A stretch of DNA of 46,784 nucleotides from an uncultured Solirubrobacteraceae bacterium (GTDB taxonomy: Bacteria; Actinomycetota; Thermoleophilia; Solirubrobacterales; Solirubrobacteraceae), in contig CADCVQ010000155.1 in NCBI GenBank assembly GCA_902806175.1, positions 1-46,784 on the forward strand, given 5' to 3'. Both the position numbers and the translations under genes were made by a program. Under the pieces are notes generated by a model. It made no database searches, was not told where the DNA came from, and saw only the letters and a list, made by a program, of their open reading frames with translations. The first letter of the stretch is position 1. Each line of letters begins with the position of its first letter. This document shows, piece by piece, positions 34,880 to 42,652 of this stretch.

Positions 34880-35020
34880 GCCGCAGGCGCACGGTACGCG
34901 CGCCTGCGGCGGCGAAGCGCGGCGGGCGCCGGCGGCCGTGAACGACCCGCCGCCGCGGCGGGCGAGGAGCTTGACCGTCACCATCGACGGGACCGCCGCG
35001 TACGAGGACGTGGAGTGAAG
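34764..35020 (-). pseudogene. C-terminal remnant of a secreted Ig-like/adhesin-type protein
   Basis: Read on the minus strand, one frame gives SSYAAVPSMVTVKLLARRGG and a second gives [20 protein letters not shown], then [20 protein letters not shown] and SVSVRV before a stop. The phrase LRLT-AGRRML with alternating Val/Arg strands is the usual end of Ig-like or cadherin-like repeats in secreted actinobacterial proteins. A frameshift separates the two parts and no upstream protein remains. It overlaps the tail of the EamA gene. Confidence 0.4.
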
Positions 35021-35112
35021 GCGAAGCAGCGGCGGCCGGTTCGGCACTGCCCGCGACCGCCGCCTTGAGTGCGCTCGATCCGCCGACCGGCCCGTGCCCA
35101 TAGGATTGGCCC

Positions 35113-35370
35113 ATGGCGATCGTTCGACTACGCGGGCAGCTCGAGAAGCTCGCAGGCTCGTCGCAGCTGACCGTCGAGGGCGACACCGTGACCGAGCTGC
35201 TGCAGGCGCTCGAGGGGGAGCACGCGTCGCTGGAGGGCTGGATCCTCGATGAGCGCGGCGTGCTGCGCCGGCACATCAACGTCTTCGTCAACGGCGAGCC
35301 TGCCGAGCCGGAGTCCGCGGTGCAGGAGCAGGACAAGATCGAGATCCTGCCCGCGATCTCCGGCGGATGA
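35113..35370 (+). CDS. MoaD/ThiS-family sulfur carrier protein
   Basis: 85 residues ending ILPAISGG. The double-Gly C terminus and the ubiquitin-like pattern (MAIVRLRGQLEKLAG, VTELLQALEGEHASLEGWIL, HINVFVNGEP, EQDKIEILPAISGG) identify a MoaD/ThiS protein, which is adenylated and thiocarboxylated at the terminal Gly and donates sulfur. No moeB, moaE or thiamine gene is nearby. In actinobacteria I recall such carriers paired with a BNR propeller gene as here, so a role other than molybdopterin is likely. Confidence 0.88.
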   Translation: MAIVRLRGQLEKLAGSSQLTVEGDTVTELLQALEGEHASLEGWILDERGVLRRHINVFVNGEPAEPESAVQEQDKIEILPAISGG

Positions 35371-35422
35371 TCCTGCTCAGTGACCGCTGTGGTCGGTCCC
35401 GCTACGAGACGGGCCACTACTG

Positions 35423-35601
35423 CTAGTGGACGCGTCCGCAAGTTCTGCGGGTTTTCCGGGCGCCCGATCCGCGCCTGACGGCCGCCGGCGCCCGGGCGGG
35501 CGGGGTCGAGTCCACCAGCACGAAGGCGGGACACCGTCGACCGTCAGATCACGGCCGGGCATCCCGCAAAACCTCGCACAACTTCCGATCGCGCCCAGTA
35601 G
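35423..35601 (-). mobile_element. MITE-like element, copy B, inverted relative to copy A
   Basis: Read on the minus strand this 179-bp segment matches 14866-15034 almost base for base: the same terminal inverted repeats (left end here CTAGTGGACGCGTCCGCAAG) and the same inner block with ATGCCCGGCCGTGATC. About ten extra bases lie in the middle (35506-35517 region). The right end reads CAGTAG instead of CACTAG and is followed immediately by the ATG of the BNR gene. It sits between the sulfur-carrier and BNR genes, so it now supplies the leader of the second gene. Confidence 0.8.
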
Positions 35602-36663
35602 ATGACCGAGCTGCTGGTCGGGACCCGCAAGGGCCTCTTCGTGCTCGAGGGCGAGCCGGGAGCCCAGTTTCAGATCAGGACGCGAGCCTTTGTCGGCGAG
35701 CCCGTCGACTACGCCATGCGCGACGCGCGCAGCGGGCGCCTCTTCGCGGCCGTGAGCTCGCCGTTCTGGGGGCCACGGATCTGGTTCACCGACGGCGACC
35801 CCGGTGGCGACTGGCAGCCGGCACGCGGCGTGGCGCTGCCCAAGGGCGGCGACGACGCGCTCAAGCGCGTCTGGGTGATCGCGGCGGGCGAGGCCGGCGG
35901 CCTCATGTACGCGGGCGGCGATCCCGGGGTGCTGTTTGCGAGCTGGGACAACGGCGAGACCTGGGAGCTCAACCAGGCGCTGTGGGAGCACCCGACGCGG
36001 CCGCGCTGGCGACGCGACTCCGGCGGCCTGTCGGTGCACTCGATCGTCCCGTGGCCGGGCGACCCGCAGCGCCTCGCGCTGGCGATCTCCGCGGCCGGCG
36101 TGTGGCTGACCGACGATGGCGGCGCGACGTGGAGCCACGGTAACGCGGGCATCGTCGCCGACTACCTGCCCGAGGAGACGCGCGCAGGCGCGATCGACCT
36201 CTGCGTGCATCACCTCGAGCGCGCCCCGCAGCGGCCCGAGCGGCTGTTCTTGCAGTTTCACGGCGGCGTCTACCGCTCCGACGACGCGGGGCGCTCGTGG
36301 ATCGACATCGCCGCCGGGCTGCCATACGACTTCGGCTTTCCGGTCGTGCTCGATCCCGCCGATCCCGACAGTGCGTTCGTGATCCCCGTCACGACCGAGG
36401 ACCGCGTGACCGACGGCAGCGTCGTGGTGTGGGAGACACGCGACGCCGGGGCGACCTGGATCCCGCGCGACCGCGGGCTGCCGCCGTCGAACGCGTGGCT
36501 GTCGGTGCTGCGCCAGTCGTTCACCACGACCGGCGCGGGCCCCGGTCTCGAGCTGTACTTCGGGGCGACGTCGGGAGAGATCTTCGGCTCGGGCGACGCG
36601 GGGGCGAGCTGGTTCGGCGTCGCGTCGCGGCTGCCGGCGATCGCGTCGCTGCGCGCGTCGTGA
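35602..36663 (+). CDS. BNR/sialidase-like beta-propeller protein
   Basis: 353 residues. Repeated Asp-box-like motifs mark blades: ASWDNGETWELN, LTDDGGATWSHG, RSDDAGRSWIDI, ETRDAGATWIP and GSGDAGASWFGV. The N terminus MTELLVGTRKGLFVLEGEPG opens the propeller directly, with no signal peptide, so it is cytoplasmic. Annotation pipelines often call this an exo-alpha-sialidase; I see no catalytic Arg triad and would not claim that activity. The preceding sulfur-carrier gene is in the same direction. The start codon directly follows the MITE-like element, leaving the normal ribosome binding site in doubt. Confidence 0.8.
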   Translation: MTELLVGTRKGLFVLEGEPGAQFQIRTRAFVGEPVDYAMRDARSGRLFAAVSSPFWGPRIWFTDGDPGGDWQPARGVALPKGGDDALKRVWVIAAGEAGGLMYAGGDPGVLFASWDNGETWELNQALWEHPTRPRWRRDSGGLSVHSIVPWPGDPQRLALAISAAGVWLTDDGGATWSHGNAGIVADYLPEETRAGAIDLCVHHLERAPQRPERLFLQFHGGVYRSDDAGRSWIDIAAGLPYDFGFPVVLDPADPDSAFVIPVTTEDRVTDGSVVVWETRDAGATWIPRDRGLPPSNAWLSVLRQSFTTTGAGPGLELYFGATSGEIFGSGDAGASWFGVASRLPAIASLRAS

Positions 36664-36705
36664 GCACACCGCCGGGCGCGGTTTGGGCATACGCTGGCGC
36701 GCACG

Positions 36706-37608
36706 ATGTCGACCCCCCCCGCCCCCAGCGCCCGCCGCTCGTGCCTGTCGGTGCCCGGCTCGTCGGCGTCGATGCTCGCCAAGGCGCCTCAGCGCGGCGC
36801 CGACGAGGTCATCATCGACCTCGAGGACGCCGTCGCCGTGTCCGCGAAGGACGAGGCCCGCGAGACCGTCGTGGCGGCGCTGCAGGAGCCGCAGTACGAC
36901 GGCGTGCGGACCGCTGTGCGCGTCAACGCGGCGCGCACGCCGTGGTGTCACCTCGACGTGATCGCGGTGGCGTCGCTCGCGCGGGGGCCGGCGTCGATCA
37001 TCGTGCCGAAGGTCGAGGGTGGCGGCGACATGGCGTTCGTCGAGCGGCTGCTCGACGGCGTCGAGGCGTCGGCTGGGGTCGCGTCGCGTGCGCCGATACG
37101 CGTGCAGGCGCTGATCGAGACCGCGGCCGGCGTGGCGCGCCTGGACGAGATCGCGGCGGCGTCCGCGCGCCTGGACGCGCTGATCCTCGGCTACGCCGAC
37201 CTGTCGGCGTCGCTGGGACGCGCGGCCGGAGCAGGCGCAGAGCTCGATTCGTGGCGCTCGATCCAGGATCTGGTGCTCGTCTCCGCGCGAACGCACGGCG
37301 TGCTCGCGATCGACGGGCCGTTCCTCGGGATCGCCGTCGACGCCGAGTTCATGGCCGCCGCGCAGCGCGCCCGCGCCATGGGCTTTGACGGCAAGTGGGC
37401 AATCCATCCGGCGCAGGTGGCGGCGCTGAACGACCTGTTCACGCCCTCCGACGACGAGGTCTCGCACGCGCGGGCTGTGATCGGCGCGCTGGAGGAGGCC
37501 GAGCGCGCGGGCGGCGCGGGCGCCGTGGCGCTGGACGGGCAGATGCTCGACGAGGCGGTGCGGGTGGCAGCGCTGCGCGTGCTGGCGCAGGCGGGCGCTG
37601 GGGGCTGA
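36706..37608 (+). CDS. CitE-like HpcH/HpaI aldolase / citrate-lyase beta-like protein
   Basis: 300 residues. CitE/MclA-family blocks: RRSCLSVPGSSASMLAKAPQ, RGADEVIIDLEDAVAVSAKD, VRVNAARTPWCHLD, SIIVPKVEGGGDM, IQALIET (as VQALIETAAGVARLDEIA), LILGYADLSASLGR and FDGKWAIHPAQVAALND. These bind Mg and a CoA ester or an acyl-carrier thioester and split or form C-C bonds (malyl-CoA, citramalyl-CoA, beta-methylmalyl-CoA). The true substrate is unknown. The ATG follows the BNR stop by 42 bp; transcription may be shared. Confidence 0.88.
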   Translation: MSTPPAPSARRSCLSVPGSSASMLAKAPQRGADEVIIDLEDAVAVSAKDEARETVVAALQEPQYDGVRTAVRVNAARTPWCHLDVIAVASLARGPASIIVPKVEGGGDMAFVERLLDGVEASAGVASRAPIRVQALIETAAGVARLDEIAAASARLDALILGYADLSASLGRAAGAGAELDSWRSIQDLVLVSARTHGVLAIDGPFLGIAVDAEFMAAAQRARAMGFDGKWAIHPAQVAALNDLFTPSDDEVSHARAVIGALEEAERAGGAGAVALDGQMLDEAVRVAALRVLAQAGAGG

Positions 37609-38061
37609 CGCGGGGTGGGCGGCGCGCGGTTTCTGGCGCGGATGCCGCTCCGGGACAGCCCATGCTGCGCGATGAGCTGGGAGCGCTGGCGATGACTGGG
37701 ATCCGTGGTGACAAGCCTTCACCACGACGGCGCCGCGCAGCGGGCTCGCGCCGCCGCCGCCGGGCGGCGGGCGGTGGCCATGCAGCGCCTTCATGAACGG
37801 CATCGACGAGGCGTGTGGTTGCCGAAGTGGCGGCCGCTTTGGGAGGTCTTGCCCGCCACGACGCGCATGCAGGCGGTGATGGCGCCTGTGCAGCGCCATG
37901 GGCGGCAAACGCGCCACGACGCGAGCACCGTGGCCGGTGATGGCGCCAATGCAGCGCCATGGGCAGCAAATCCGCCACGACCGCGAGCACGCCACCGTGA
38001 TGGCGCCAACGCAGCGCCATAGGCAGCAAATCCGCCCCGGGCCGTCCCGCGGGGCGTCACG
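37609..38061. other. Intergenic region with hairpin and tandem repeats
   Basis: 453 bp between convergent genes. GTGGTGA (37705-37711) and TCACCAC (37719-37725) can form a 7-bp stem that may end CitE-gene transcription. From about 37845 to 38040 lies a 60-bp tandem repeat listed separately. I see no gene; long open frames here are made by the repeats. Confidence 0.6.
37845..38040. repeat. 60-61 bp tandem repeat, about three and a half copies, each with a hairpin
   Basis: Each unit begins GTGATGGCGCC at 37876, 37937 and 37997, a period of 61 then 60 bp, with a partial unit before. Inside a unit ATGGCGC is followed after a few bases by GCGCCAT, which can pair, then GGCAGCAAATCCGCCACGAC (or a close variant) and GCGAGCAC. 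The units differ by a few bases each. No spacers are unique, so this is not a CRISPR array. It lies between convergent genes, where such repeats may act as transcription-stop or gyrase/structure elements. Confidence 0.85.
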
Positions 38062-38904
38062 TCACCCCTCCCCGCGGTGCAGCGCCACCCCCGCCACCAC
38101 CAGCCCCACCCCCACGACCTCCACCGGCGTGGGCAGTTGCGCGAGCACCGCGACCCCCACGACGGTCGCGGTCGCCGGCAGCAGCGCTACGAGCAGCGCA
38201 TAGCTGGCGCGCGCGAGCCGCTTCATCGCGAGTTGGTCGCAGACGTAGGGGATCACCGAGGACGCGATGCCGACGCCGGCGCCCGCCGCCAGTGCGACCG
38301 GGTCCAGGAACGCCGGCGCCGCCGCCCAGGCGGCCAGCGGGGTCGCGACCAGCGCAGCGACGAGCATCGAACCGGCCAGGCCGTCGATGCCGCCCATCCC
38401 GCTCAGGCGCGACACGCGATGGCCGAGCACGATGTACAGCGCGAACAGCACCGCGTTGGCGAACGCCAGTGCGACCGCGATCGGCGCCCCCTCGGCACGC
38501 GGGCCGGTCAGGAGGAACACGCCGCCCATCGCCAGCACGAGCGCGACGCCGTTGCGGGCGCTGCGCACGCCGAACGCCGCCAGCGCGATCACCGGGAGGA
38601 ACTCGATCGCCGCCACCGTCGCGAGCGGCAGCCGGTCGATCGCCAGGTAGAAGCAGCCGTTCATCGCCGCGAGCACGGCGCCCCACGCGAGCAGCAGCCG
38701 CCGGCCCTCGCGGTCGGACCGCACAAGCAGCCGCCACGGCCGTCGCCACAGCGCGAAGATCACGGCCGCGCTGGCGATCCGCAGCCAGGCCACGCCGAGC
38801 GCGTCGACGCGCGCGAACAGCAGCACCGCGAACGCCGGGCCGAGGTAGTGGAACACCGCGCTGACGACGAAGTACGCGTGCGGCGGGATCCGCGCCCAGA
38901 ACAT
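38062..38904 (-). CDS. RhtA-like EamA-family amino-acid exporter
   Basis: 280 residues with ten hydrophobic segments, from HAYFVVSAVFHYLGPAFAVL to VVGVGLVVAGVALHRGEG. The block LAAMNGCFYLAIDRLPLATV followed by AAIEFLPVIALAAFG is typical of RhtA-type threonine/homoserine exporters. It is divergent from an Lrp-family gene 63 bp away, the usual pairing for amino-acid exporters under Lrp-type control. Confidence 0.87.
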   Translation of the reverse strand: MFWARIPPHAYFVVSAVFHYLGPAFAVLLFARVDALGVAWLRIASAAVIFALWRRPWRLLVRSDREGRRLLLAWGAVLAAMNGCFYLAIDRLPLATVAAIEFLPVIALAAFGVRSARNGVALVLAMGGVFLLTGPRAEGAPIAVALAFANAVLFALYIVLGHRVSRLSGMGGIDGLAGSMLVAALVATPLAAWAAAPAFLDPVALAAGAGVGIASSVIPYVCDQLAMKRLARASYALLVALLPATATVVGVAVLAQLPTPVEVVGVGLVVAGVALHRGEG

Positions 38905-38967
38905 GCCTGCAATGCTGGCCGTGGACGTCCGATCCGCACAGTGCCGATCAACGGAGGATCAGCCGAC

Positions 38968-39456
38968 ATGGCTACAGAACGACGGTCAAAGCGCTCGCGC
39001 ACCTTCGAACCGCCGCAACTTGACGCGGTCGACCGTCTGATCCTCGCGGAGCTTCAGGCCGAGGCACGCATCAGCAACGCCGAGCTGGGCCGCCGCGTCG
39101 GCCTGTCGGCACCCGCCGTCAGCGAGCGCGTGACCCGGCTGGAGCTCACGGGTGCGATCACCGGCTACCACGCCCACGTCGACCCGAAGGCACTTGGCTA
39201 CCCGATCGCCGCGGTGGTGCGGATCCGCCCGGCCGCCCAGCAGCTGCGCAAGATCCCGCAGGTGGCGCGCGAGACGCCCGAGGTCGTCGCCTGCCATCGC
39301 ATCACCGGCGACGACTGCTTCCTGCTCGAGCTGCACCTGCGCGCGATCGAGGACCTCGAGGAGATCCTCGACCGCTTTGTCCTGTTCGGCCAGACGACGA
39401 CCTCGATCGTCCACTCCTCCCCCGTCGCCCGCCGGCCGCTGCCACTCGACGCGTGA
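38968..39456 (+). CDS. Lrp/AsnC-family transcriptional regulator
   Basis: 162 residues from the ATG at 38968, with GGAGGA about ten bases before. The HTH (LDAVDRLILAELQAEARISN, then AELGRRVGLSAPAVSERVTR) precedes the RAM ligand-binding domain (ITGYHAHVDPKALGYPIAAV, VACHRITGDDCFLLELHLRA). An amino acid probably modulates its grip on the divergent exporter promoter. The last 20 residues are specific to this protein. Confidence 0.9.
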   Translation: MATERRSKRSRTFEPPQLDAVDRLILAELQAEARISNAELGRRVGLSAPAVSERVTRLELTGAITGYHAHVDPKALGYPIAAVVRIRPAAQQLRKIPQVARETPEVVACHRITGDDCFLLELHLRAIEDLEEILDRFVLFGQTTTSIVHSSPVARRPLPLDA

Positions 39457-39529
39457 TCTGCGCCGCAGCCGGGCGCGCCCGCGGGAGCCGGCGCGGCCGG
39501 CATGGCAGCAGCCGCGCCAGCGTCCCGGT

Positions 39530-39739
39530 CTAACCGATCCTGATGTCGAGGCCGAGCAGGAGCAGCGGCCACAGCACCACGGCCAGCAGCGCCGAGAGCA
39601 GCCGGCCGAAGGTCGTCAGATGGTCGAAGTAGTTGTTCGCGATCGCGACGAGCAGGCCGAGGACCAGGTAGATCGCGACGGCGATCCTCGATCCGTGACT
39701 CGGTGCGTAGCTGTATCTGTCGTAGGCATGAGTGCGCAT
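39530..39739 (-). CDS. Small two-TM membrane protein
   Basis: 69 residues: a polar, Tyr/His-rich start (MRTHAYDRYSYAPSHGSRI), then segments AVAIYLVLGLLVAIANNYF (about 20-38) and LSALLAVVLWPLLLLGLDI (about 49-67). The hydrophobic pattern and normal residue use support a real gene. The function is unknown. Confidence 0.65.
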   Translation of the reverse strand: MRTHAYDRYSYAPSHGSRIAVAIYLVLGLLVAIANNYFDHLTTFGRLLSALLAVVLWPLLLLGLDIRIG

Positions 39740-39847
39740 ACCGTCTGCCTACCCGCCGCGCCCGCCGCGCCCGGTCACCGTCGACGGACGTTCGATACGC
39801 AGAGCTGCCCGCAACGCCCGCCGCGACCAATCGCCACACTGGCTGCG

Positions 39848-41413
39848 GTGATCGCGCCGCGCGCAGCCTCCTACGACGCCGTCATCGTCGGCGGTGGCCA
39901 CAACGGGCTCGCTGCTGCCGCCTACCTCGGGCGCGCGGGCTGGTCGTGCCTCGTGCTCGAGCGGCGCGACCACCTCGGCGGCGCGGCGGTCTCCGAGCGC
40001 GCGTTCGACGGCTTCGACGCGCGCCTGTCGCGCTACGCGTACCTCGTCAGCCTGCTGCCGCGCCAGATCATCGACGAGCTCGGCCTGCGTGTCCGGCTCG
40101 TGCGCCGCAGCGTGGTCTCGTACACGCCGGACCCGCGCGCAGGCGCCATGAGCGGGCTGCTCATCTGCGCCGACGAGCACGCCACCGGCGCCGCGTTTGG
40201 CCGCAGCGGCGCGGGCGACGGCGAGCGGCGCGCGTGGTTTGCGTTTCATCAAGCGCTGGCAGGCTTTGCGCGCCGCGTCTTCCCGACGCTCACAGAGCCG
40301 CTGCGCTCGCGCGCCGAGCTGCGCCGGATCGCCGCCGACGACGAGCTGTGGGAGACGATCGTCGAGCTCCCGCTCGGGGTCGGGCTGCAGCGGATCTTCG
40401 CGGACGACCTCGTGCGCGGAGTCCTGCTCACCGACGGGCTGATCGGCACGTTCGCCGCCGCCGGCGACGACCACCTGCGCCAGAACCGCTGCTTTCTGCT
40501 GCACGTCATCGGCGGCGGAACGGGTGCCTGGGACGTCCCGGTCGGCGGCATGGGCGCAATCTCCGACGCGCTGCGCGACGCCGCGCTCGCCGCCGGCGCT
40601 GAGCTGCGCACAGGTAGCGAGGTGACCGCGATCGGCGACGGCGAAGTGCGCTTCCAGCACGGCGACGGCGGCGCGCAGCGCTCGGTCGGGGCCCGGCGGC
40701 GCATCCTCGCCAACGTGGCGCCCGCCGAGCTGGACCGGCTGCGCGGACGCCGCCCCACACAGGCGGCTCCGCAGGGCGCGCAGCTGAAGGTCAACCTCCT
40801 GCTCGCGCGCCTGCCGCGCCTGCGTGACGCGCTCGTCGCGCCCGAACAGGCCTTCAGCGGGACGTTTCACGTCAACGAGACCGCCGCACAGCTACAGGCC
40901 GCCTACGACGAGGCCGCCGTCGGGCGCATCCCGGCCTTGGCGCCGTGCGACGCCTACTGCCACACGCTCAGCGACCGCAGCATCCTCGGGCCGCAGCTGG
41001 CAGCGAGCAGCGCGCAGACGATGACGCTGTTTGCGCTGCACATGCCCACGCAGCTGTTCGCCGCCGAGCCCGAGCGGGCGCGCGCCGCCGCGCTGCAGGC
41101 CACGCTGCGCTCGCTGGACTCCGTGCTCGCCGAGCCGATCGAGGACTGCATCCTGCGCGGCGCCGACGGCGCGCCCTGCATCGAGGCGCGGACCCCGCTG
41201 GACCTCGAGCGCGAGCTGCGGCTGCCGGGCGGCAACATCTTCCACCGCGATCTCGCCTGGCCGTTTGCCGAGGATCCCGACGAGGTCGGCCGCTGGGGCG
41301 TCGAGACGGACGATCCCGCGATCCTGCTCTGCGGCGCGGGCGCGCGCCGCGGCGGCGGCGTCAGCGCGATCCCCGGCCGCAACGCGGCGATGGCCGCGCT
41401 GGCCGGCGCCTGA
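39848..41413 (+). CDS. FAD-dependent phytoene desaturase/CrtI-like oxidoreductase
   Basis: 521 residues from the GTG at 39848; upstream frame is unrelated. The dinucleotide-binding motif is VIVGGGHNGLAAAAYLGRAG followed by LVLERRDHLGGAAVSE. Internal family blocks include GGGTGAWDVPVGGMGAISDA, and the C terminus CGAGARRGGGVSAIPGRNAA. This matches the pyridine-nucleotide-disulfide domain-containing protein 2 (PYROXD2) and CrtI-like group, whose bacterial substrates are mostly unknown. No carotenoid genes are nearby. An M20 peptidase gene follows after 4 bp, so they are probably co-transcribed. Confidence 0.87.
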   Translation: MIAPRAASYDAVIVGGGHNGLAAAAYLGRAGWSCLVLERRDHLGGAAVSERAFDGFDARLSRYAYLVSLLPRQIIDELGLRVRLVRRSVVSYTPDPRAGAMSGLLICADEHATGAAFGRSGAGDGERRAWFAFHQALAGFARRVFPTLTEPLRSRAELRRIAADDELWETIVELPLGVGLQRIFADDLVRGVLLTDGLIGTFAAAGDDHLRQNRCFLLHVIGGGTGAWDVPVGGMGAISDALRDAALAAGAELRTGSEVTAIGDGEVRFQHGDGGAQRSVGARRRILANVAPAELDRLRGRRPTQAAPQGAQLKVNLLLARLPRLRDALVAPEQAFSGTFHVNETAAQLQAAYDEAAVGRIPALAPCDAYCHTLSDRSILGPQLAASSAQTMTLFALHMPTQLFAAEPERARAAALQATLRSLDSVLAEPIEDCILRGADGAPCIEARTPLDLERELRLPGGNIFHRDLAWPFAEDPDEVGRWGVETDDPAILLCGAGARRGGGVSAIPGRNAAMAALAGA

Positions 41414-41417
41414 CGTC

Positions 41418-42647
41418 ATGGCCGGCGCACTGCAGTACATCGCCGCGGACGCGATCGCGCGCGACGTCGGCCGCGCCGTGCGGGTGCCGAGCATCACCGG
41501 CAGCGAGCGTGCCGTCGCGGCCGAGGTCGTCGCGATCGCCGCCGAGCTGGGGCTGCAGGCAGAGCTCGTCGAGTTCGACCTCGACGCGCTGCGCCGCGCG
41601 CCGGGCTATCCCGGCGAGGAGGCCCCGCGCGACGAGCTCGTCGGCGCGCTCGTCACGCTGCCGGGCCGCGATCCGGGCGCGCCGCGACTCGCGCTCAACG
41701 GGCACATCGACGTGGTAGCGGCGGGCACCGAGCCGTGGCAGCGCGACCCCTGGTCGGGCGCCGTCGCCGGCGGCTGCGTGCACGGCCGCGGCTCGCTGGA
41801 CATGAAAGGCGGACTGATCGCCGCGCTGCACGCGATGGGCGCGCTGCGGGCCGCCGGCGTCCGCCTGCCCGGCGACGTCGTCCTGCAGGCGGTCCCCGCC
41901 GAGGAGGACGGCGGCCTGGGCACCTTCGCCGCGCTGCAGCGCGACGACGACTTCGCCGCCGCGCTCATCCCCGAGCCGACCGAGCTGCGGATCGTCTGCG
42001 CCCACGGCGGCGCGCTGACCTTCACCGGCACCGTGCGCGGCAAGACGGCGCACGCCGCGCTGCGCCTCGAGGGCGTCTCGGCGATCGACCGCTACATGCC
42101 GATCCATGCCGCGCTGCACGAGCACGAGCGCTCGATCAACGCGCGCCCGCGCCATCCGCTGCTGGCCGACCACCCGCTCCCCTACCCGCTGCTCGTCGGG
42201 CAGTTGCAGGCCGGCCGCTGGTCAAGTCAGGTGCCCGAGGAGCTGACCTTCGAGGGGCGCCTCGGCGTGCCCGTCGGCCAGACGCTCGAGGACGCGCGCG
42301 CGGGCCTCGAGCGCGCCGTCGCAGCCGCCGCCGACGACCATGGCCCGCCGGTGCAGATCGTCTGGAGCGGCGGCCAGTTCGCGCCCGGCGAGACGGCGCT
42401 CGACGACCCGTGGGTGACGCTCGTGCAGGACGCCGCCGCGGCCGAGCTGGGCGCGCCGCCACCGCTGGTCGGCGTCGGCTACGGCTGCGACATGCGCCTG
42501 TTCTGCGCGCGCGGCATCCCCTGCGTGCTGTTCGGCCCGAGCGGGATCGAGCTCGCGCACGCGGTCGACGAGCGCGTCGCGATCGCCGGCCTCGCGGCCA
42601 CCGCACGCGTGATCGTGCGCTGCGTGCTGGCCTTCGCGACTCGGTGA
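41418..42647 (+). CDS. M20-family metallopeptidase (ArgE/DapE/acetylornithine deacetylase-like)
   Basis: 409 residues from the ATG at 41418. Di-zinc ligands can be followed: His96 in ALNGHIDVV, Asp128 in GRGSLDMKGG, the catalytic/metal Glu pair 162-163 in VPAEEDGG, Glu in IPEPTEL and the final His in GIELAHAVDE. The dimerisation domain carries RGKTAHAALRLEGVSA. It removes acyl or succinyl groups from amino acids or splits small peptides. It may act with the preceding oxidoreductase on an N-acyl substrate. An IS110 element lies immediately downstream. Confidence 0.9.
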   Translation: MAGALQYIAADAIARDVGRAVRVPSITGSERAVAAEVVAIAAELGLQAELVEFDLDALRRAPGYPGEEAPRDELVGALVTLPGRDPGAPRLALNGHIDVVAAGTEPWQRDPWSGAVAGGCVHGRGSLDMKGGLIAALHAMGALRAAGVRLPGDVVLQAVPAEEDGGLGTFAALQRDDDFAAALIPEPTELRIVCAHGGALTFTGTVRGKTAHAALRLEGVSAIDRYMPIHAALHEHERSINARPRHPLLADHPLPYPLLVGQLQAGRWSSQVPEELTFEGRLGVPVGQTLEDARAGLERAVAAAADDHGPPVQIVWSGGQFAPGETALDDPWVTLVQDAAAAELGAPPPLVGVGYGCDMRLFCARGIPCVLFGPSGIELAHAVDERVAIAGLAATARVIVRCVLAFATR

Positions 42648-42652
42648 GCTGA

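Noticed and set aside
35602-36663. True exo-alpha-sialidase
   Set aside because: Asp boxes are present, but I see no catalytic Arg triad or signal peptide, so only the propeller fold is claimed.
35377-37995. An 872-codon minus-strand open frame
   Set aside because: It is opposite the BNR and CitE-like genes and runs through the tandem repeat and the MITE-like element; its residue use (Arg, His, Ala, Gly runs) is that of a shadow.
37845-38040. CRISPR array
   Set aside because: The whole 60-bp unit repeats, there are no unique spacers, and no cas genes are in the window.
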